A DNA stretch of 64,000 nucleotides from Allobosea sp. WAO. Its GTDB lineage: Bacteria > Pseudomonadota > Alphaproteobacteria > Rhizobiales > Beijerinckiaceae. Where the stretch lies: assembly GCF_001509835.1 (NCBI RefSeq), contig NZ_JXTJ01000020.1, positions 54,409-118,408 of the forward strand, written 5' to 3'. This document shows, one piece after another, positions 53,801 through 61,330 of the stretch (position 1 is the stretch's first letter; every line of letters begins with the position of its first letter). A program made the position numbers and the translations under genes. A model generated the notes under the pieces. That model had not been told where the DNA came from. It searched no databases and was given only the letters and a program-made list of their open reading frames with translations.

Positions 53801-55212
53801 CTGGTCCGGAGGGCAGTGGCCGTCGAGATGCCCAGCCCGCCATTGGCCAGCGGGTTGCCCTCCATCACGACGTCGTCGGCGGTGTTGGGAATACCGTCGA
53901 GGCCGATGCCGGTAATGATCTGCGGGAAGCCGTTCGCGCCCGGAATGAAGTTGCCATAAGCGTCGGTCCGCATCAGCGGCACGCTGCCGACGTCGTTGTC
54001 GGTCAGCTGGATGCCGAGCACCGTCCGGGCCTGGAACTTGACCTCGCCCCAGGTCGCCATCCCGCCATTGGCGCCTTCGATCAGCTTGCCGGTGGCGACG
54101 GGGTCGCCCGCAGCGTTCAGCACATACTGGCGCAGGAAGACCTGGTGCGAGGGATGCGAGGTATAGGTCTGGTTCTGGTCGACATAGGCGGTCGTGGTGT
54201 TGACGGGGCGTGTGTCGTCCGCGCCTTCGTTGATCCCCACCGTAGCTGGGTTGTCGCCCATGATGCCGTCCGGGCCCGGTCCTACGGTCGCGCGCGTCAG
54301 CACCATGAAATTGGTGTGGCTACCCTCGACGTAGAGCGGATCATCCGGCTGCAGCGGGATGAACACGGTGCCGCTGCCGCCCTTGTTGACCAGGTCGAGG
54401 CCGTGATCGAAGAACTGGCCGAACAGCGTGAACCACGAATTGAACGGCGCCGAGAGGCCCTCGTCGGGAGCGACGGCCGGGAGATGGACGTTGTCGCCGT
54501 CCATCGCGATGCCGAACGGAACGAGGGCGGCATCGCGAACCACGCGCGCCGCTTCCAGCGCGGTCACCGTGGCAGCATGCGCGGTGGTTGCGGCCGCCAG
54601 CGCATCGAGCGCCGTCTGCTCGGCGGGCGACGGGGGCGTATTCGGATTGCCGTCGCCCAGCGCATCGGCAGCGGTCTTGGCGTTCTGCATCACGACGCGC
54701 GCCTGGTATTCGGCGTCGAATGCCGGCTTGAACGCTTGGTAGATCGTCGTGATTGCCGCGAGATCGGTCATCTGCGTCGCCGAGCCGGCGCGCTGCAGGG
54801 CCGTCAGGATCGCCGCCGGGTTGCCCAGCGTCTGGTCGACGAGCAGGTTGGAAATGGTGCGCAGGCTCGAGTCGAAGACGAGCGAGTTGGGATTGTTCGA
54901 CGGGTTGTAGTTCGCCGCCGTCGGCATGGGCGGGGCACCCACGCCGGGGCCGTCAGGATCGAAGACCGTGCCGTCTGCCGGCCGGTACTGCGGCGGCAGC
55001 AACTCGGGGAAGGGATTGTCGGCAGCGCCCCACTCCTCCTGCCCCGGAAGCAGATGGTTGTAGGAACCATCGACGGTACGAAGCCCCCAGGCAATGTTAT
55101 AGGCTGGAATTTGCCCACCGGGACCGAACAGCGGCTGGCCGTTCGCATGGTTCTCGGCGATCTTGATCTGCGCGAGAATGAAATCGAGATCGCTTCTGAT
55201 GTAGGATACCAT
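47821..55212 (-). CDS. Giant secreted RTX haem peroxidase (animal-peroxidase fold, MopA-like)
   Basis: The protein has 2463 residues and no N-terminal signal. Residues about 30-960 form an animal-type haem peroxidase domain: distal Asp269-His270 (GQFFDHGLDLV), catalytic Arg522 and Glu525 (GDGRANENIGLTAVHHVF), proximal His655 (VVYRFGHSML) and NLARGRDTGVPSLNQAR. RTX calcium repeats follow in several blocks (about 1060-1260, 1350-1400, 1860-1950 and 2240-2340), interleaved with beta-sandwich/cadherin-like modules. An Asp/Glu/His-rich linker lies near 2170-2200. The C-terminal GSHTLTSDNFNL is a type I secretion signal. RTX-bearing peroxidases of this architecture (MopA) oxidise Mn(II) in Aurantimonas and Erythrobacter; that activity here is inference. 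Confidence 0.92.
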   Translation of the reverse strand: MVSYIRSDLDFILAQIKIAENHANGQPLFGPGGQIPAYNIAWGLRTVDGSYNHLLPGQEEWGAADNPFPELLPPQYRPADGTVFDPDGPGVGAPPMPTAANYNPSNNPNSLVFDSSLRTISNLLVDQTLGNPAAILTALQRAGSATQMTDLAAITTIYQAFKPAFDAEYQARVVMQNAKTAADALGDGNPNTPPSPAEQTALDALAAATTAHAATVTALEAARVVRDAALVPFGIAMDGDNVHLPAVAPDEGLSAPFNSWFTLFGQFFDHGLDLVNKGGSGTVFIPLQPDDPLYVEGSHTNFMVLTRATVGPGPDGIMGDNPATVGINEGADDTRPVNTTTAYVDQNQTYTSHPSHQVFLRQYVLNAAGDPVATGKLIEGANGGMATWGEVKFQARTVLGIQLTDNDVGSVPLMRTDAYGNFIPGANGFPQIITGIGLDGIPNTADDVVMEGNPLANGGLGISTATALRTSHAFLADIAHEAVPIGKIADGDITIGLGNPGNGDTEYDNELLDAHFIAGDGRANENIGLTAVHHVFHSEHNRLVEHTKEVVLADANTMLAEGASQAEAVAFLNEWLVNDVTTVPGSATGLIWDGERLFQAAKFGTEMQYQHLVFEEFARKVQPNINVFLVPDGFDTTIDPSIVAEFAHVVYRFGHSMLTEQIDRLDTNYASNSISLIEGFLNPTAFNGLNGVIDDEIAAGSIIRGMTRQVGNEIDEFVTSALRNNLLGLPLDLATINLARGRDTGVPSLNQARAQFYEATNQDVLLKPYESWVDFAGHLKHEASIINFIAAYGTHTLITNETTIEGKRDAALTLIQGSAVGKFATLPGFVMPTDAIEFLNGQGAYGPNGALGGLNNVDLWIGGLAEEIMPFGGMLGSTFNFVFEVQMEKLQNGDRFYYLQRLDGLHLFGEMENNSFAGMIMRNTDATHLPSDVFSTPGLILEVNQSRQFNDLDGNGTLESTDPVGTGILTQLVIRNDPSTVGPDTNYLRYTGSDHVVLGGTDGNDTLIGGIGDDTLFGDAGNDKLEGGFGNDIINGGDGDDIIKDSGGDDNIKAGAGNDVVHAGPGLDLVMGNDGQDFIFLGTDMGSEVFAGTGNDFIYGNKNAERILGNEGNDWIETGTFDGAPGDNFDEVFAHDSIDGHDVFLGDGGFDEFIGEGGDDIMVGSAGRGKMAGMSGFDWATYKDNTIGVNANLSIPIVFDEAPTLPQNAALDEYASMEGLSGTRFNDVLTGSEATAADRLPAAQGGTEGFAGSALDAEGIALIAGLQELLGQGVTSFSAGDIILGGDGSDVITGLAGDDIIDGDKWLDVQIGVFAVNDVNHTGTPIALHKSMTTLANAMFNGTINPGQLSIVRTIRDSTAQEALGQTTDSDGIADIDRAVFSGARAEYDITFNPNGTVTVAHTGGLATDGTDTIRNVEILDFTDQDISLLAPTLDLHGDVTTTTTTPEAYRDTFDAPNHNNSNGTVGWAATPWVETNDPSGGSAVTNGQIQLDAGGGQGSNELRFTAGDGAEITRTVNLSGLTSATLSFSYDRNNGTSSIDAGEFVQVLYSPTGSFTAGNFTVLTTINENSGGGDGADIYSVGLNLTGAGANSAVRFVTTGISAGEYVLINNFNIATTSTTTTPGTPGNNFAATFTENGTPVAIGAGVRITDDGTTIASARIVITNASAGDALSVVGGLPGGINSSLDPNPPAGQLVLNLTGSTSIANYQTALQQIRFSNTSDNPSTVARTINVTVNDGLLNSAVATTTVNVVATNDAPIAANDTVITNVAANTSFAIQRSALLANDSDPEGSPVTITAVGGANSLSAPVLGADAVTVSDTGNAGGSFTYTGSDGTLTDGATVNVTRVTGTTVTGNDAAEIYVLAGTNDTVNANGGNDIIFAAAGVDTINAGAGNDRIDAGDGNDAISGGLGDDVILGGTGIDTITWNANAANATDGFDIVNGDFGTDTFRVTTRASEAETYRVYARDYWEDTLLLGGLQPDTEIVITRTTGGNTSIIAELDNIEEIRIGTQATDPVNGGAGAGDTVQIFGDFTGTSLALNTITIDGNAGDDTIDITSLSSAHRIVFRSNGGNDTIIGTLRPQDVIELPGSATPDDYDVTTEDGVTKMTSPTHTLSFKTNGGMPQFSNHEDDDEDEDDDDHHNGSGCDDDDDDDAPTNPAPTAGSPRTGTPHDDVLTGTGAADTLVGLGGDDVLTGLGGDDAISAGAGDDVADGGAGRDVIFGAAGNDQLFGGAGADMLYGEAGDDKLFGDGGDDLLSGGTGNDTVVGGAGNDVIVGEAGDGNDSYYGDGTDGGVGNDTLDLSAITANLTVDLGNGLLGRGSASSSQSGTDSLWNIENVATGSGNDTITASNAVNVMEGGTGNDTFRFLSKEGADGDTILGFEPGDRLDVSGIDANTAVAGNQAFTLVPGADFTATAQLVVTYETRADGDYTIVKGNVDAATDAEFRIELKGSHTLTSDNFNL

Positions 55213-55697
55213 CTTACCGTCTCCGATTTTTTGTGACCGACCGCAAGGACAGTTCAGGCGACAAATAGACAGAATCTATATTGCTACTATTGATATTATT
55301 ACTGTTGATTTATAAAATTTAGTGCGAATAACATAGAATCCGTATCGTCGATCATTGTTTCGGATTGGCGGTTTTCATAGCTCGGAAGGTCCAGCCAAAA
55401 ATACCGACCTTGGTCGGCAGTCGGCGGCAGACTTTCGTACGCTTGAGATCGGGGTCGGAGCGGCTAGATTTCGCCAGAAGTAGCGCGCCTTGCGCATGCT
55501 GCAATGAGCGCCCCGCCGGGCGCAGGCAGCCGCAAGGCAATCTCCTTGCAGAAGCTCAAGCAACGATTCTGGAGCGAGGGCAGGTTTTGGCGAACGCCCT
55601 TTATTATCTTGTTATTTCATAGGAAATTGGTTTTCACTGGCAGTGACCTGGCACGCCCGGTCGGAGGGTACTCGGCCTGAATCCATGAGGATTGCGG
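55213..55697. other. 485-base divergent region without a convincing gene
   Basis: This region separates the peroxidase gene (minus) from the histidine kinase gene (plus). Positions 55255-55340 are strongly AT-rich and should hold the peroxidase promoter. An inverted repeat CCGACC-TT-GGTCGG lies at 55404-55417. Short open frames on both strands have no family match or ribosome-binding site. Confidence 0.65.
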
Positions 55698-57185
55698 ATG
55701 AGCTCGCCTGCAGATGGAAAGCCCCGGCAAGGCCCCGACCTTGCCGCTCCGCCACCGGCTTCGATTGCCCCAACGCGTTGGTTGGGGCTCGGCCTGCCGA
55801 GCGCTGTTGCACGGCATTGGCGCGCGCTCAGCCTGGAACGGAAATTCCTGATTACCGCCGCGCTGGCAGTCGGACTGTCGATGGCGACGCTTGGCTACTG
55901 GGTCGAGAAACGCATCCGAGACGGCTGGGTCCAGGGCATGGCGGAGACAGGCGCCCTGTACCTGGAGGGTTTTCTCTCAAATCACGTGCAGTTGCTGGAG
56001 CATTCGAACCGCCTGACCCCGGAGAGCGAAGCGGAGATAGACGATCTGCTTTTCAAGACGAATCTTGGAAGTCGCGTCGCCATCATCAAAATCTGGGATA
56101 CCAGCGGAAATCTCGTCTACAGTACGAACAAGTCAGACTCGCATCAGAAGATGCATCCAGATTATATTTCCAGGACCCTCTCGGGAAATGTTGTTATAGA
56201 CACGGACCCGGACGATGAAAAAGGAGAATTTAGATCATCCGATAACAGCAACCGACTTATTGAAATATACGCTCCAATTTATAAAAGAAAGACAAAAGAA
56301 ATAATTGCCATTGGCGAATTTTATGAGTTCGATACTAGAATTCAAAAAGAATTGTATGAAATGGAGATTACAACATGGATGCTGATTGCACTGGTTGCAT
56401 TAATTATTGTATTTCTACTCTACCTAATTGCGAGTCGTATTAGCCGAACGATTGGGATGCAGCAGGACTTGCTGGAAACGAACCTTGCACGTGCGGCGGC
56501 GCTGGCCAAACGCAACAACGCCTTGCGTCGAGCGGCGGATCGCGCCCGTCTCAATGCTTCCGCCTTGAACGAGACTTATCTGGCCAGCATCGGTGCGGAT
56601 ATCCATGACGGCCCAATCCAGATTCTGAGCCTGATGATGCTGAAGCTGCCGCGGGCCACGGACCAGGACGGGCACTCAGGAGAGCTCGCAAGGACCATCC
56701 GTCAGAATCTGGAGCCCTTGATCCAGAAGACCCTGGCCGAATTGCGAAATCTGTCTGCCGGCCTCGTCCTTCCCGAGCTTGAGCATCTGTCCCCCGCAGA
56801 AACCATCGACCTGGCGGTGACACGCCACGAGGAGCACACCGGAACCCGCGTCGCGCGCGATCTCGTGAACCTGCCCAAGCACACCCCCCGCGCCATCCGG
56901 GTCTGCGCCTATCGGGTGATCCAGGAGGCGCTGAACAATTCCTACAAGCACGCCGGAGGGCGCGGGCAACGCGTAACGGCGCGGCTGGAAGGCAAGATGC
57001 TGGAGATCGCCGTCGCCGATAGCGGGCTGGCCTCGTCATCGCAGCTGCACCGCCCGGCTGGCAGCGGCAAGCTCGGATTGCGTGGCATGGAGAGCCGCAT
57101 CAAGGCCCTGCGCGGCAGCCTGGCGATCGTCAGATTGCAGAACGGCGGAACCGAGATCCGCGCGAGCCTGCCGCTGCGGGCCTAG
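55698..57185 (+). CDS. Membrane sensor histidine kinase, NarL-partner type (HisKA_3)
   Basis: The 495-residue kinase starts at ATG 55698, 7 bases after GAGG. It has a first membrane segment (FLITAALAVGLSMATLGYWV, about residues 50-70), a periplasmic sensor of about 150 residues and a second membrane segment (WMLIALVALIIVFLLYLI). A coiled linker follows, then a HisKA_3 dimerisation helix with the phospho-histidine in SIGADIHDGPIQILSLMMLK. The ATPase has the N-box EALNNSYKHAGG and the G-box region GSGKLGLRGME. The sensor and second membrane segment (56160-56450) are much more AT-rich than the rest of the gene. The convergent response regulator is the obvious partner. Confidence 0.92.
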   Translation: MSSPADGKPRQGPDLAAPPPASIAPTRWLGLGLPSAVARHWRALSLERKFLITAALAVGLSMATLGYWVEKRIRDGWVQGMAETGALYLEGFLSNHVQLLEHSNRLTPESEAEIDDLLFKTNLGSRVAIIKIWDTSGNLVYSTNKSDSHQKMHPDYISRTLSGNVVIDTDPDDEKGEFRSSDNSNRLIEIYAPIYKRKTKEIIAIGEFYEFDTRIQKELYEMEITTWMLIALVALIIVFLLYLIASRISRTIGMQQDLLETNLARAAALAKRNNALRRAADRARLNASALNETYLASIGADIHDGPIQILSLMMLKLPRATDQDGHSGELARTIRQNLEPLIQKTLAELRNLSAGLVLPELEHLSPAETIDLAVTRHEEHTGTRVARDLVNLPKHTPRAIRVCAYRVIQEALNNSYKHAGGRGQRVTARLEGKMLEIAVADSGLASSSQLHRPAGSGKLGLRGMESRIKALRGSLAIVRLQNGGTEIRASLPLRA

Positions 57186-57188
57186 TGC

Positions 57189-57881
57189 TCAGGGGAATGC
57201 CGGCTTGCTTATTCTGGGCGAGGCGCCTGCGGCCTCGAGCGCCGCCGCATTCAGCCGCTGGGCAGCAATGACGACTTCCAGCCTGTTGCGCGCGTTCAGC
57301 TTGTGCATGAGGTGGGTCATATAGCCCTTGACCGTCTTCTCGCTCAGCGAAAGCGCGCTGGCGATCTCCCGGTTCTGCTTGCCGCAGAGCAGCAGCTTCA
57401 CGATCTGGTCCTCGCGAACGCTGAGGCGGGTGGCCTGGACAGCCTTCTTCTCCAGCGCCTTGCACTGCAGGGCGCCGATCACTTTGGCGGAGAAGCACGG
57501 GGTGATGTAGATTTCGCCGCGGCAGGTCGCCTCGATCGCCTCGATCAGATCCTCTGCCGTACTGCCCTTCAGCACGTAGCCCTTGGCTCCGGCCTCCAGG
57601 GCCTGAATCGCATGATCCGTGCTGGTCGAAGCGGTGAAGACCACGATCTTCATGTCCGGCGCAACACGTTTGGCGTCCGCGATCGCCTGGAATGCATCGC
57701 CGGGCATATTGAGATCGACGACCATGGCGTCAGGTTTGTGCTTGGTCGTAATCGCGCAAATATCACTGGCTTGCGACCCCGCCGATGCCAAGGCGAATCC
57801 AGGCTTTCTCTGCATGAGAGAAACGATACCTTCCATCAGGAGAGGGTGATCGTCGACGACTGCGATCGTTATCCGTTCCAT
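57189..57881 (-). CDS. Two-component response regulator, NarL/FixJ family
   Basis: The 230-residue regulator (ATG 57881, MERITIAVVDDHPLLMEGIV) has a receiver domain with the acidic pair in VVDDHP, the phospho-acceptor aspartate in AMVVDLNMPGD, the Thr/Ser switch in VVFTASTSTD and the lysine in GAKGYVLKGS. The C-terminal LuxR-type helix-turn-helix reads LSVREDQIVKLLLCGKQNRE and ASALSLSEKTVKGYMTHLM. Its stop lies 3 bases from the stop of the histidine kinase gene on the other strand, so the pair is convergent rather than co-transcribed. Confidence 0.94.
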   Translation of the reverse strand: MERITIAVVDDHPLLMEGIVSLMQRKPGFALASAGSQASDICAITTKHKPDAMVVDLNMPGDAFQAIADAKRVAPDMKIVVFTASTSTDHAIQALEAGAKGYVLKGSTAEDLIEAIEATCRGEIYITPCFSAKVIGALQCKALEKKAVQATRLSVREDQIVKLLLCGKQNREIASALSLSEKTVKGYMTHLMHKLNARNRLEVVIAAQRLNAAALEAAGASPRISKPAFP

Positions 57882-58330
57882 AGCCCTCTCTCTGCAAAAC
57901 ATCGCCGCGGCTTTTTGATTAAATTTAACCAATCGCACCCAAAAGACAGGCGAAGAGACAGCTCTTGATCGTCGAATACCTATCGGCTTCTACTCTCCCA
58001 GTACCTTACACGCCGGCCATCGAACCGCGATACGCTCACTGTGATTACCCCCCTTGGTACGGCCTGCTCGGCACAGGCTGGCCGTACCAGCGGCACAGCA
58101 AGGCCGACGACGGCGCTCTCGGAGTTCCGGAAAGACGGAACGATCGCAGTAGAAGCTGTCCGGAAGTCTTCGCCGGCATGCACTTCAAAAGAGGTAGTTG
58201 ACCGACAACGACTCTGCGCGGTGGCCGCCTCCGATGCTATCGCAGTGAGAAAGCCATCTCTCCTGGAGCGTAGTCGGCGTCACGGCGCCAACCGAAGACG
58301 AGAGGCCCTTCGGCAAAGCCGAATGCCGGG
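57882..58330. other. 449-base gap without a recognisable gene
   Basis: The gap contains the promoter side of the response regulator and the 3' side of the phosphatase gene. Short open frames on both strands show no family signature, no good ribosome-binding site and biased composition. I see no repeat or hairpin of note. Confidence 0.6.
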
Positions 58331-58972
58331 TCAGCCCGCCATTCTCGGCGGGAGGCTCATCAGATACTGGGCCTGCGCCGCGGTCTCGACGGCCTCCGCG
58401 GCATGCTGCCGGCGGATGGTCGCGATCGCGTCCGCGGGGGCCTGCCCCGCTTCGACTAGGAGCTGTGCCGCCATCGTGCCGGTGCGCCCCAGGCCGGCCC
58501 GGCAATGCATGGCCCAGCTCTCCCCGGCCCGGAGGCGGCCGAGCAGATCAAGCCGTTGCCAGGAAAGGGCGAAATTGTCGTCGGGTATGCCGAAATCGCG
58601 AATGGGAAGATGGGCCCAGCGCAGCCCGGCCCGTTCGACGGCGGCTGCGAACTGCACGCGCCCGCCCGGCAGCTCCGGCGCCTCGACGAGACTGACCATG
58701 CCGTAGGCACCGAGCGTCACGATATGCGCGAGATCGTCGATGAGAGCCGCGCTCGCCTCTCGCTCCGACCCCGCGGGCGTTGACCATCGCCCCGGGCACG
58801 GCGAGAGCAGAAGCCGTCCGGCAATGCCGGGCAGCGCGATGGTGGAAACAGGAGGGACGGTCAAGCTGCGCACGATGCGAGGCCCAGAATGCTGTGCGCA
58901 GGATACTGCGGCTCGGGACGGACGATGTCGCGCAGGACGCCGATAGCCGGTCGCGCGTTCGATGATTGACAT
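58331..58972 (-). CDS. Dual-specificity/tyrosine phosphatase-like protein
   Basis: The protein (213 residues from ATG 58972) has the cysteine-phosphatase signature MHCRAGLGRTGTMAAQLL: nucleophile Cys157 after His156 and phosphate-binding Arg163. The general-acid loop is LPIRDFGIPD (Asp126). The family N-terminus is the VSTIALPGIAGRLLLSPCPG stretch near residues 42-61, so the true start may be a GTG at 58873 or a TTG at 58864; the ATG at 58972 has no clear Shine-Dalgarno. The gene diverges from the amino-acid permease operon, 30 bases from its start, and the palindrome at 58979-58996 lies between them. The substrate is unknown. Confidence 0.8.
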   Translation of the reverse strand: MSIIERATGYRRPARHRPSRAAVSCAQHSGPRIVRSLTVPPVSTIALPGIAGRLLLSPCPGRWSTPAGSEREASAALIDDLAHIVTLGAYGMVSLVEAPELPGGRVQFAAAVERAGLRWAHLPIRDFGIPDDNFALSWQRLDLLGRLRAGESWAMHCRAGLGRTGTMAAQLLVEAGQAPADAIATIRRQHAAEAVETAAQAQYLMSLPPRMAG

Positions 58973-58978
58973 CAAGAC

Positions 58979-58996
58979 ATAGCTGTGTACAGCTAT
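58979..58996. promoter_or_regulatory. Palindromic operator before the amino-acid permease operon
   Basis: ATAGCTGT-GT-ACAGCTAT is a perfect 8-base inverted repeat with a 2-base centre, immediately before the permease start (59003) and next to the phosphatase start. The same GCTGT-N2-ACAGC core recurs before the binding-protein gene (63685-63710). The spacing and symmetry fit FCD-type GntR operators, so the regulator at 61331 is the likely binder. Confidence 0.7.
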
Positions 58997-59002
58997 TCAA
59001 TC

Positions 59003-60199
59003 ATGTTGTCCAGCTCTCCGCGCCCCGCAGAGACCAGCGCGTTACCGCCACCGACACCGGGCTGGCGGGATCGTCTCGCCGCCTGCCTCTGGCCGGCCGT
59101 GATGCTGCTGGGCCTCGGGCTGCTCCTCGCTCTGGCCGCGCGCAATGTCTCCGCCAATCTTGCGGCGGCCGGAATGGAGATAGACTTCTCCTTCCTCTGG
59201 CTGGAAGCGGGCTTCGACGTCAGCGAAAGCCTCATCGCCTACTCGCCGCGCGACACCTATGCGCGCGTGCTGCTCGTCGGCATTCTGAACACGCTTCTGG
59301 CCGCAGCCGTCGTGCTCGTCCTGGCGAGCGGCCTCGGGCTGGTCGTCGGCGTCGCTATGACAAGTTCGAACTGGCTCGTCCGGACCTTGGCCCATGGCTA
59401 TGTCGAACTGCTGCGCAACCTGCCCAAGCTGCTGATCCTGATCGCGCTTTATGTGATGATGGTGCGCTATCTGCCCCATGTCCGCTCGGCCTGGACTGGG
59501 CCGTTCGGCGCCATGCTCAGCAATCGCGGGCTGTTCCTGCCCTGGCCGGTCATCGAGCATGGCGGCAGGCTACTGACCCTGGCGAGCGGGCTCTGGCTGG
59601 CCGGCTGGGTTCTGTGGGCGCGACTCGCCCGGCGCAGGCAGGATCGCACGGGCCAGCGCCACCCCGTTGCCTTGCCGGCCATCGCGATCGGTGCGCTGCT
59701 CATGGTCGTCCTCGCCCTGCTCGGCGTGGTTCGGATCGGCTGGTCGGTGCCGGAGCTGAAGGGCTTCAATGTCGCCGGCGGCATGAGCCTTTCGCTGCAG
59801 TTCACTGCGCTCGTCGTGGCACTGGCCGTCTATCACGGCGGTCAGATCGGCGCGATCGTCCGTGGTGGCATCATCGCAACCTCGCCCGGGCAGCGCGAGG
59901 CGGCGCAGGCGCTCGGGCTCGACTGGTTCAAGACCATGCGGCTGATCGTGCTGCCGCAGGCGCTACGCGTGATCACGCCGCCGCTCGGCAACCAGTACTC
60001 GAACCTGCTCAAGAACACGTCCATCGCTCTTGCCGTCGGCTACTCCGACCTGCTCAGCGTGGTCAGCACTTCAGTGAACCAGACTTTCCGACCGATCGAG
60101 CTGATGATGCTCGTGGCGGGCTTCTTCCTGATCGTCAACATGCTGATCTCGGCACTGGTGAACTGGTTCAGCCACGCCTACCGCCTGAAGGGACGCTGA
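59003..60199 (+). CDS. General amino-acid ABC permease, AapQ-like
   Basis: The 398-residue polar-amino-acid permease starts at ATG 59003 (MLSSSPRPAETSAL); earlier in-frame starts would lie inside the operator. It has about eight membrane segments, a large periplasmic loop (about residues 150-250) and the HisM/AapQ features YVELLRNLPKLLILIALYV, GGIIATSPGQREAAQALGLD (EAA loop) and LPQALRVITPPLGNQYSNLL. In rhizobia AapQ and AapM form the channel of the broad-range AapJQMP importer. It precedes the AapM-like gene by 2 bases. No aapP-like ATPase gene is nearby. Confidence 0.93.
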   Translation: MLSSSPRPAETSALPPPTPGWRDRLAACLWPAVMLLGLGLLLALAARNVSANLAAAGMEIDFSFLWLEAGFDVSESLIAYSPRDTYARVLLVGILNTLLAAAVVLVLASGLGLVVGVAMTSSNWLVRTLAHGYVELLRNLPKLLILIALYVMMVRYLPHVRSAWTGPFGAMLSNRGLFLPWPVIEHGGRLLTLASGLWLAGWVLWARLARRRQDRTGQRHPVALPAIAIGALLMVVLALLGVVRIGWSVPELKGFNVAGGMSLSLQFTALVVALAVYHGGQIGAIVRGGIIATSPGQREAAQALGLDWFKTMRLIVLPQALRVITPPLGNQYSNLLKNTSIALAVGYSDLLSVVSTSVNQTFRPIELMMLVAGFFLIVNMLISALVNWFSHAYRLKGR

Positions 60200-60201
60200 T
60201 C

Positions 60202-61299
60202 ATGGCGATGGTCTCCGTTCCGCTCCCGCTCTCGGGCACACCGCGCGCAGGCCGGGCGAAGGCGCTGTTGGCCTGGCTGCGCGCAAACCTGTTCTCGAAC
60301 TGGTGGAACGCGCTGCTGACCATCGCGACCCTGATGCTGCTCTATCGCTTCACGGCGGCGGCGCTGAACTGGGCGGTGCTCGATGCCGTGCCATTATCGG
60401 GCAGCCGGGCGGATTGCCTGAAGGCGGCGGGCGCCTGCTGGGCCTTCCTCAGCGAAAAGGCCGATCTCGTGCTGACCGGCACCTATCCGGCGGCAGAGCG
60501 CTGGCGCGCCTATCTCGCGAGCGCGCTGATCATCGCGACGATCCTCGTCTTCGCGCTGGCCCCAATCGGGTTCTACGGTCGCGTCGGCATGACCGGTCTG
60601 GCTGCGGCTGCCTCGTATTTGCTGCTGCGCGGCGGGTTTGCCGGCCTGCCGCTGGTCGAATCCCATCGCTGGAACGGCCTGCCTCTGGTCCTGTTTCTGT
60701 CCACCTTCACGATGGCGGTGGCCTTTCCCTTGGGCGTCGTGCTCGCGCTGGCGCGCTGGTCGCGGCATCGGGCGCTGAATCTGGCAGCGGTCGGGTACAT
60801 CGAGACGGTACGCGCCATCCCGATGGTCGCTGTGCTGTTCGCCGGCATCTTCGTGCTGCCGCTGCTGTTGATGCGCGGCGCGACGATCGAGCCCGTGATC
60901 GCCATTCTGATCGTGCTGACGCTGTTCTACGCCGCTTATTTCGCGGAGGATGTCCGCGGCGGCCTGCAGGCGCTGCCGAAGGGCCAGGTCGAGGCCGGCG
61001 CCAGCCTGGGCCTTTCGGGCTTTCAGCGCATGCATCTGATCGTCCTGCCGCAGGCCCTGCGGACGGCGGTGCCCGGCCTGACGAACTCGATCATCGGCAG
61101 CTTCAAGGATACCTCGCTTGTCGCCATCGTCGGCATGCATGATTTGCTCTCGACCTCGCGCATGGCTTATGCCGATCCGCTCTGGCAGGCCTATGCGCTC
61201 GAGGCCAATGTGGCGATCGGGCTGTTCTATTTCCTCTGTTGCTGGATGATCTCCGAGCGCGGCCGGCGGCTCGGGCACGGCACCGGCAAAGTCGGTTGA
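60202..61299 (+). CDS. General amino-acid ABC permease, AapM-like
   Basis: The 365-residue permease starts at ATG 60202 behind GAAGGGAC. It has about seven hydrophobic segments, the conserved VGYIETVRAIPMVAVLFAGI, the EAA loop GGLQALPKGQVEAGASLGLS and LPQALRTAVPGLTNSIIGSF with KDTSLVAIVGMHDLL. The N-terminal extension and the early periplasmic loop match AapM. The next gene in the same direction is the GntR regulator, not an ATPase. Confidence 0.93.
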   Translation: MAMVSVPLPLSGTPRAGRAKALLAWLRANLFSNWWNALLTIATLMLLYRFTAAALNWAVLDAVPLSGSRADCLKAAGACWAFLSEKADLVLTGTYPAAERWRAYLASALIIATILVFALAPIGFYGRVGMTGLAAAASYLLLRGGFAGLPLVESHRWNGLPLVLFLSTFTMAVAFPLGVVLALARWSRHRALNLAAVGYIETVRAIPMVAVLFAGIFVLPLLLMRGATIEPVIAILIVLTLFYAAYFAEDVRGGLQALPKGQVEAGASLGLSGFQRMHLIVLPQALRTAVPGLTNSIIGSFKDTSLVAIVGMHDLLSTSRMAYADPLWQAYALEANVAIGLFYFLCCWMISERGRRLGHGTGKVG

Positions 61300-61330
61300 T
61301 GGCGGTCCTGGACGACCGGAGAGGGCAAGG

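Noticed and set aside
47851..55236. Two long plus-strand frames opposite the giant peroxidase gene
   Set aside because: Antisense shadows of RTX and peroxidase coding sequence; the peroxidase active-site residues are all on the minus strand.
55404..55417. Inverted repeat CCGACC-TT-GGTCGG
   Set aside because: Too short, not close to either start codon and without a second copy; kept only as a note in the gap description.
57965..58201. Small open frame in the gap after the response regulator
   Set aside because: No ribosome-binding site, no family signature and no conserved pattern that I can recognise.
58966..60201. Long plus-strand frame joining the two Aap-type permeases into one protein
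   Set aside because: In this frame the upstream half is shadow sequence; the AapQ-like protein is read in another frame and AapM starts at 60202.
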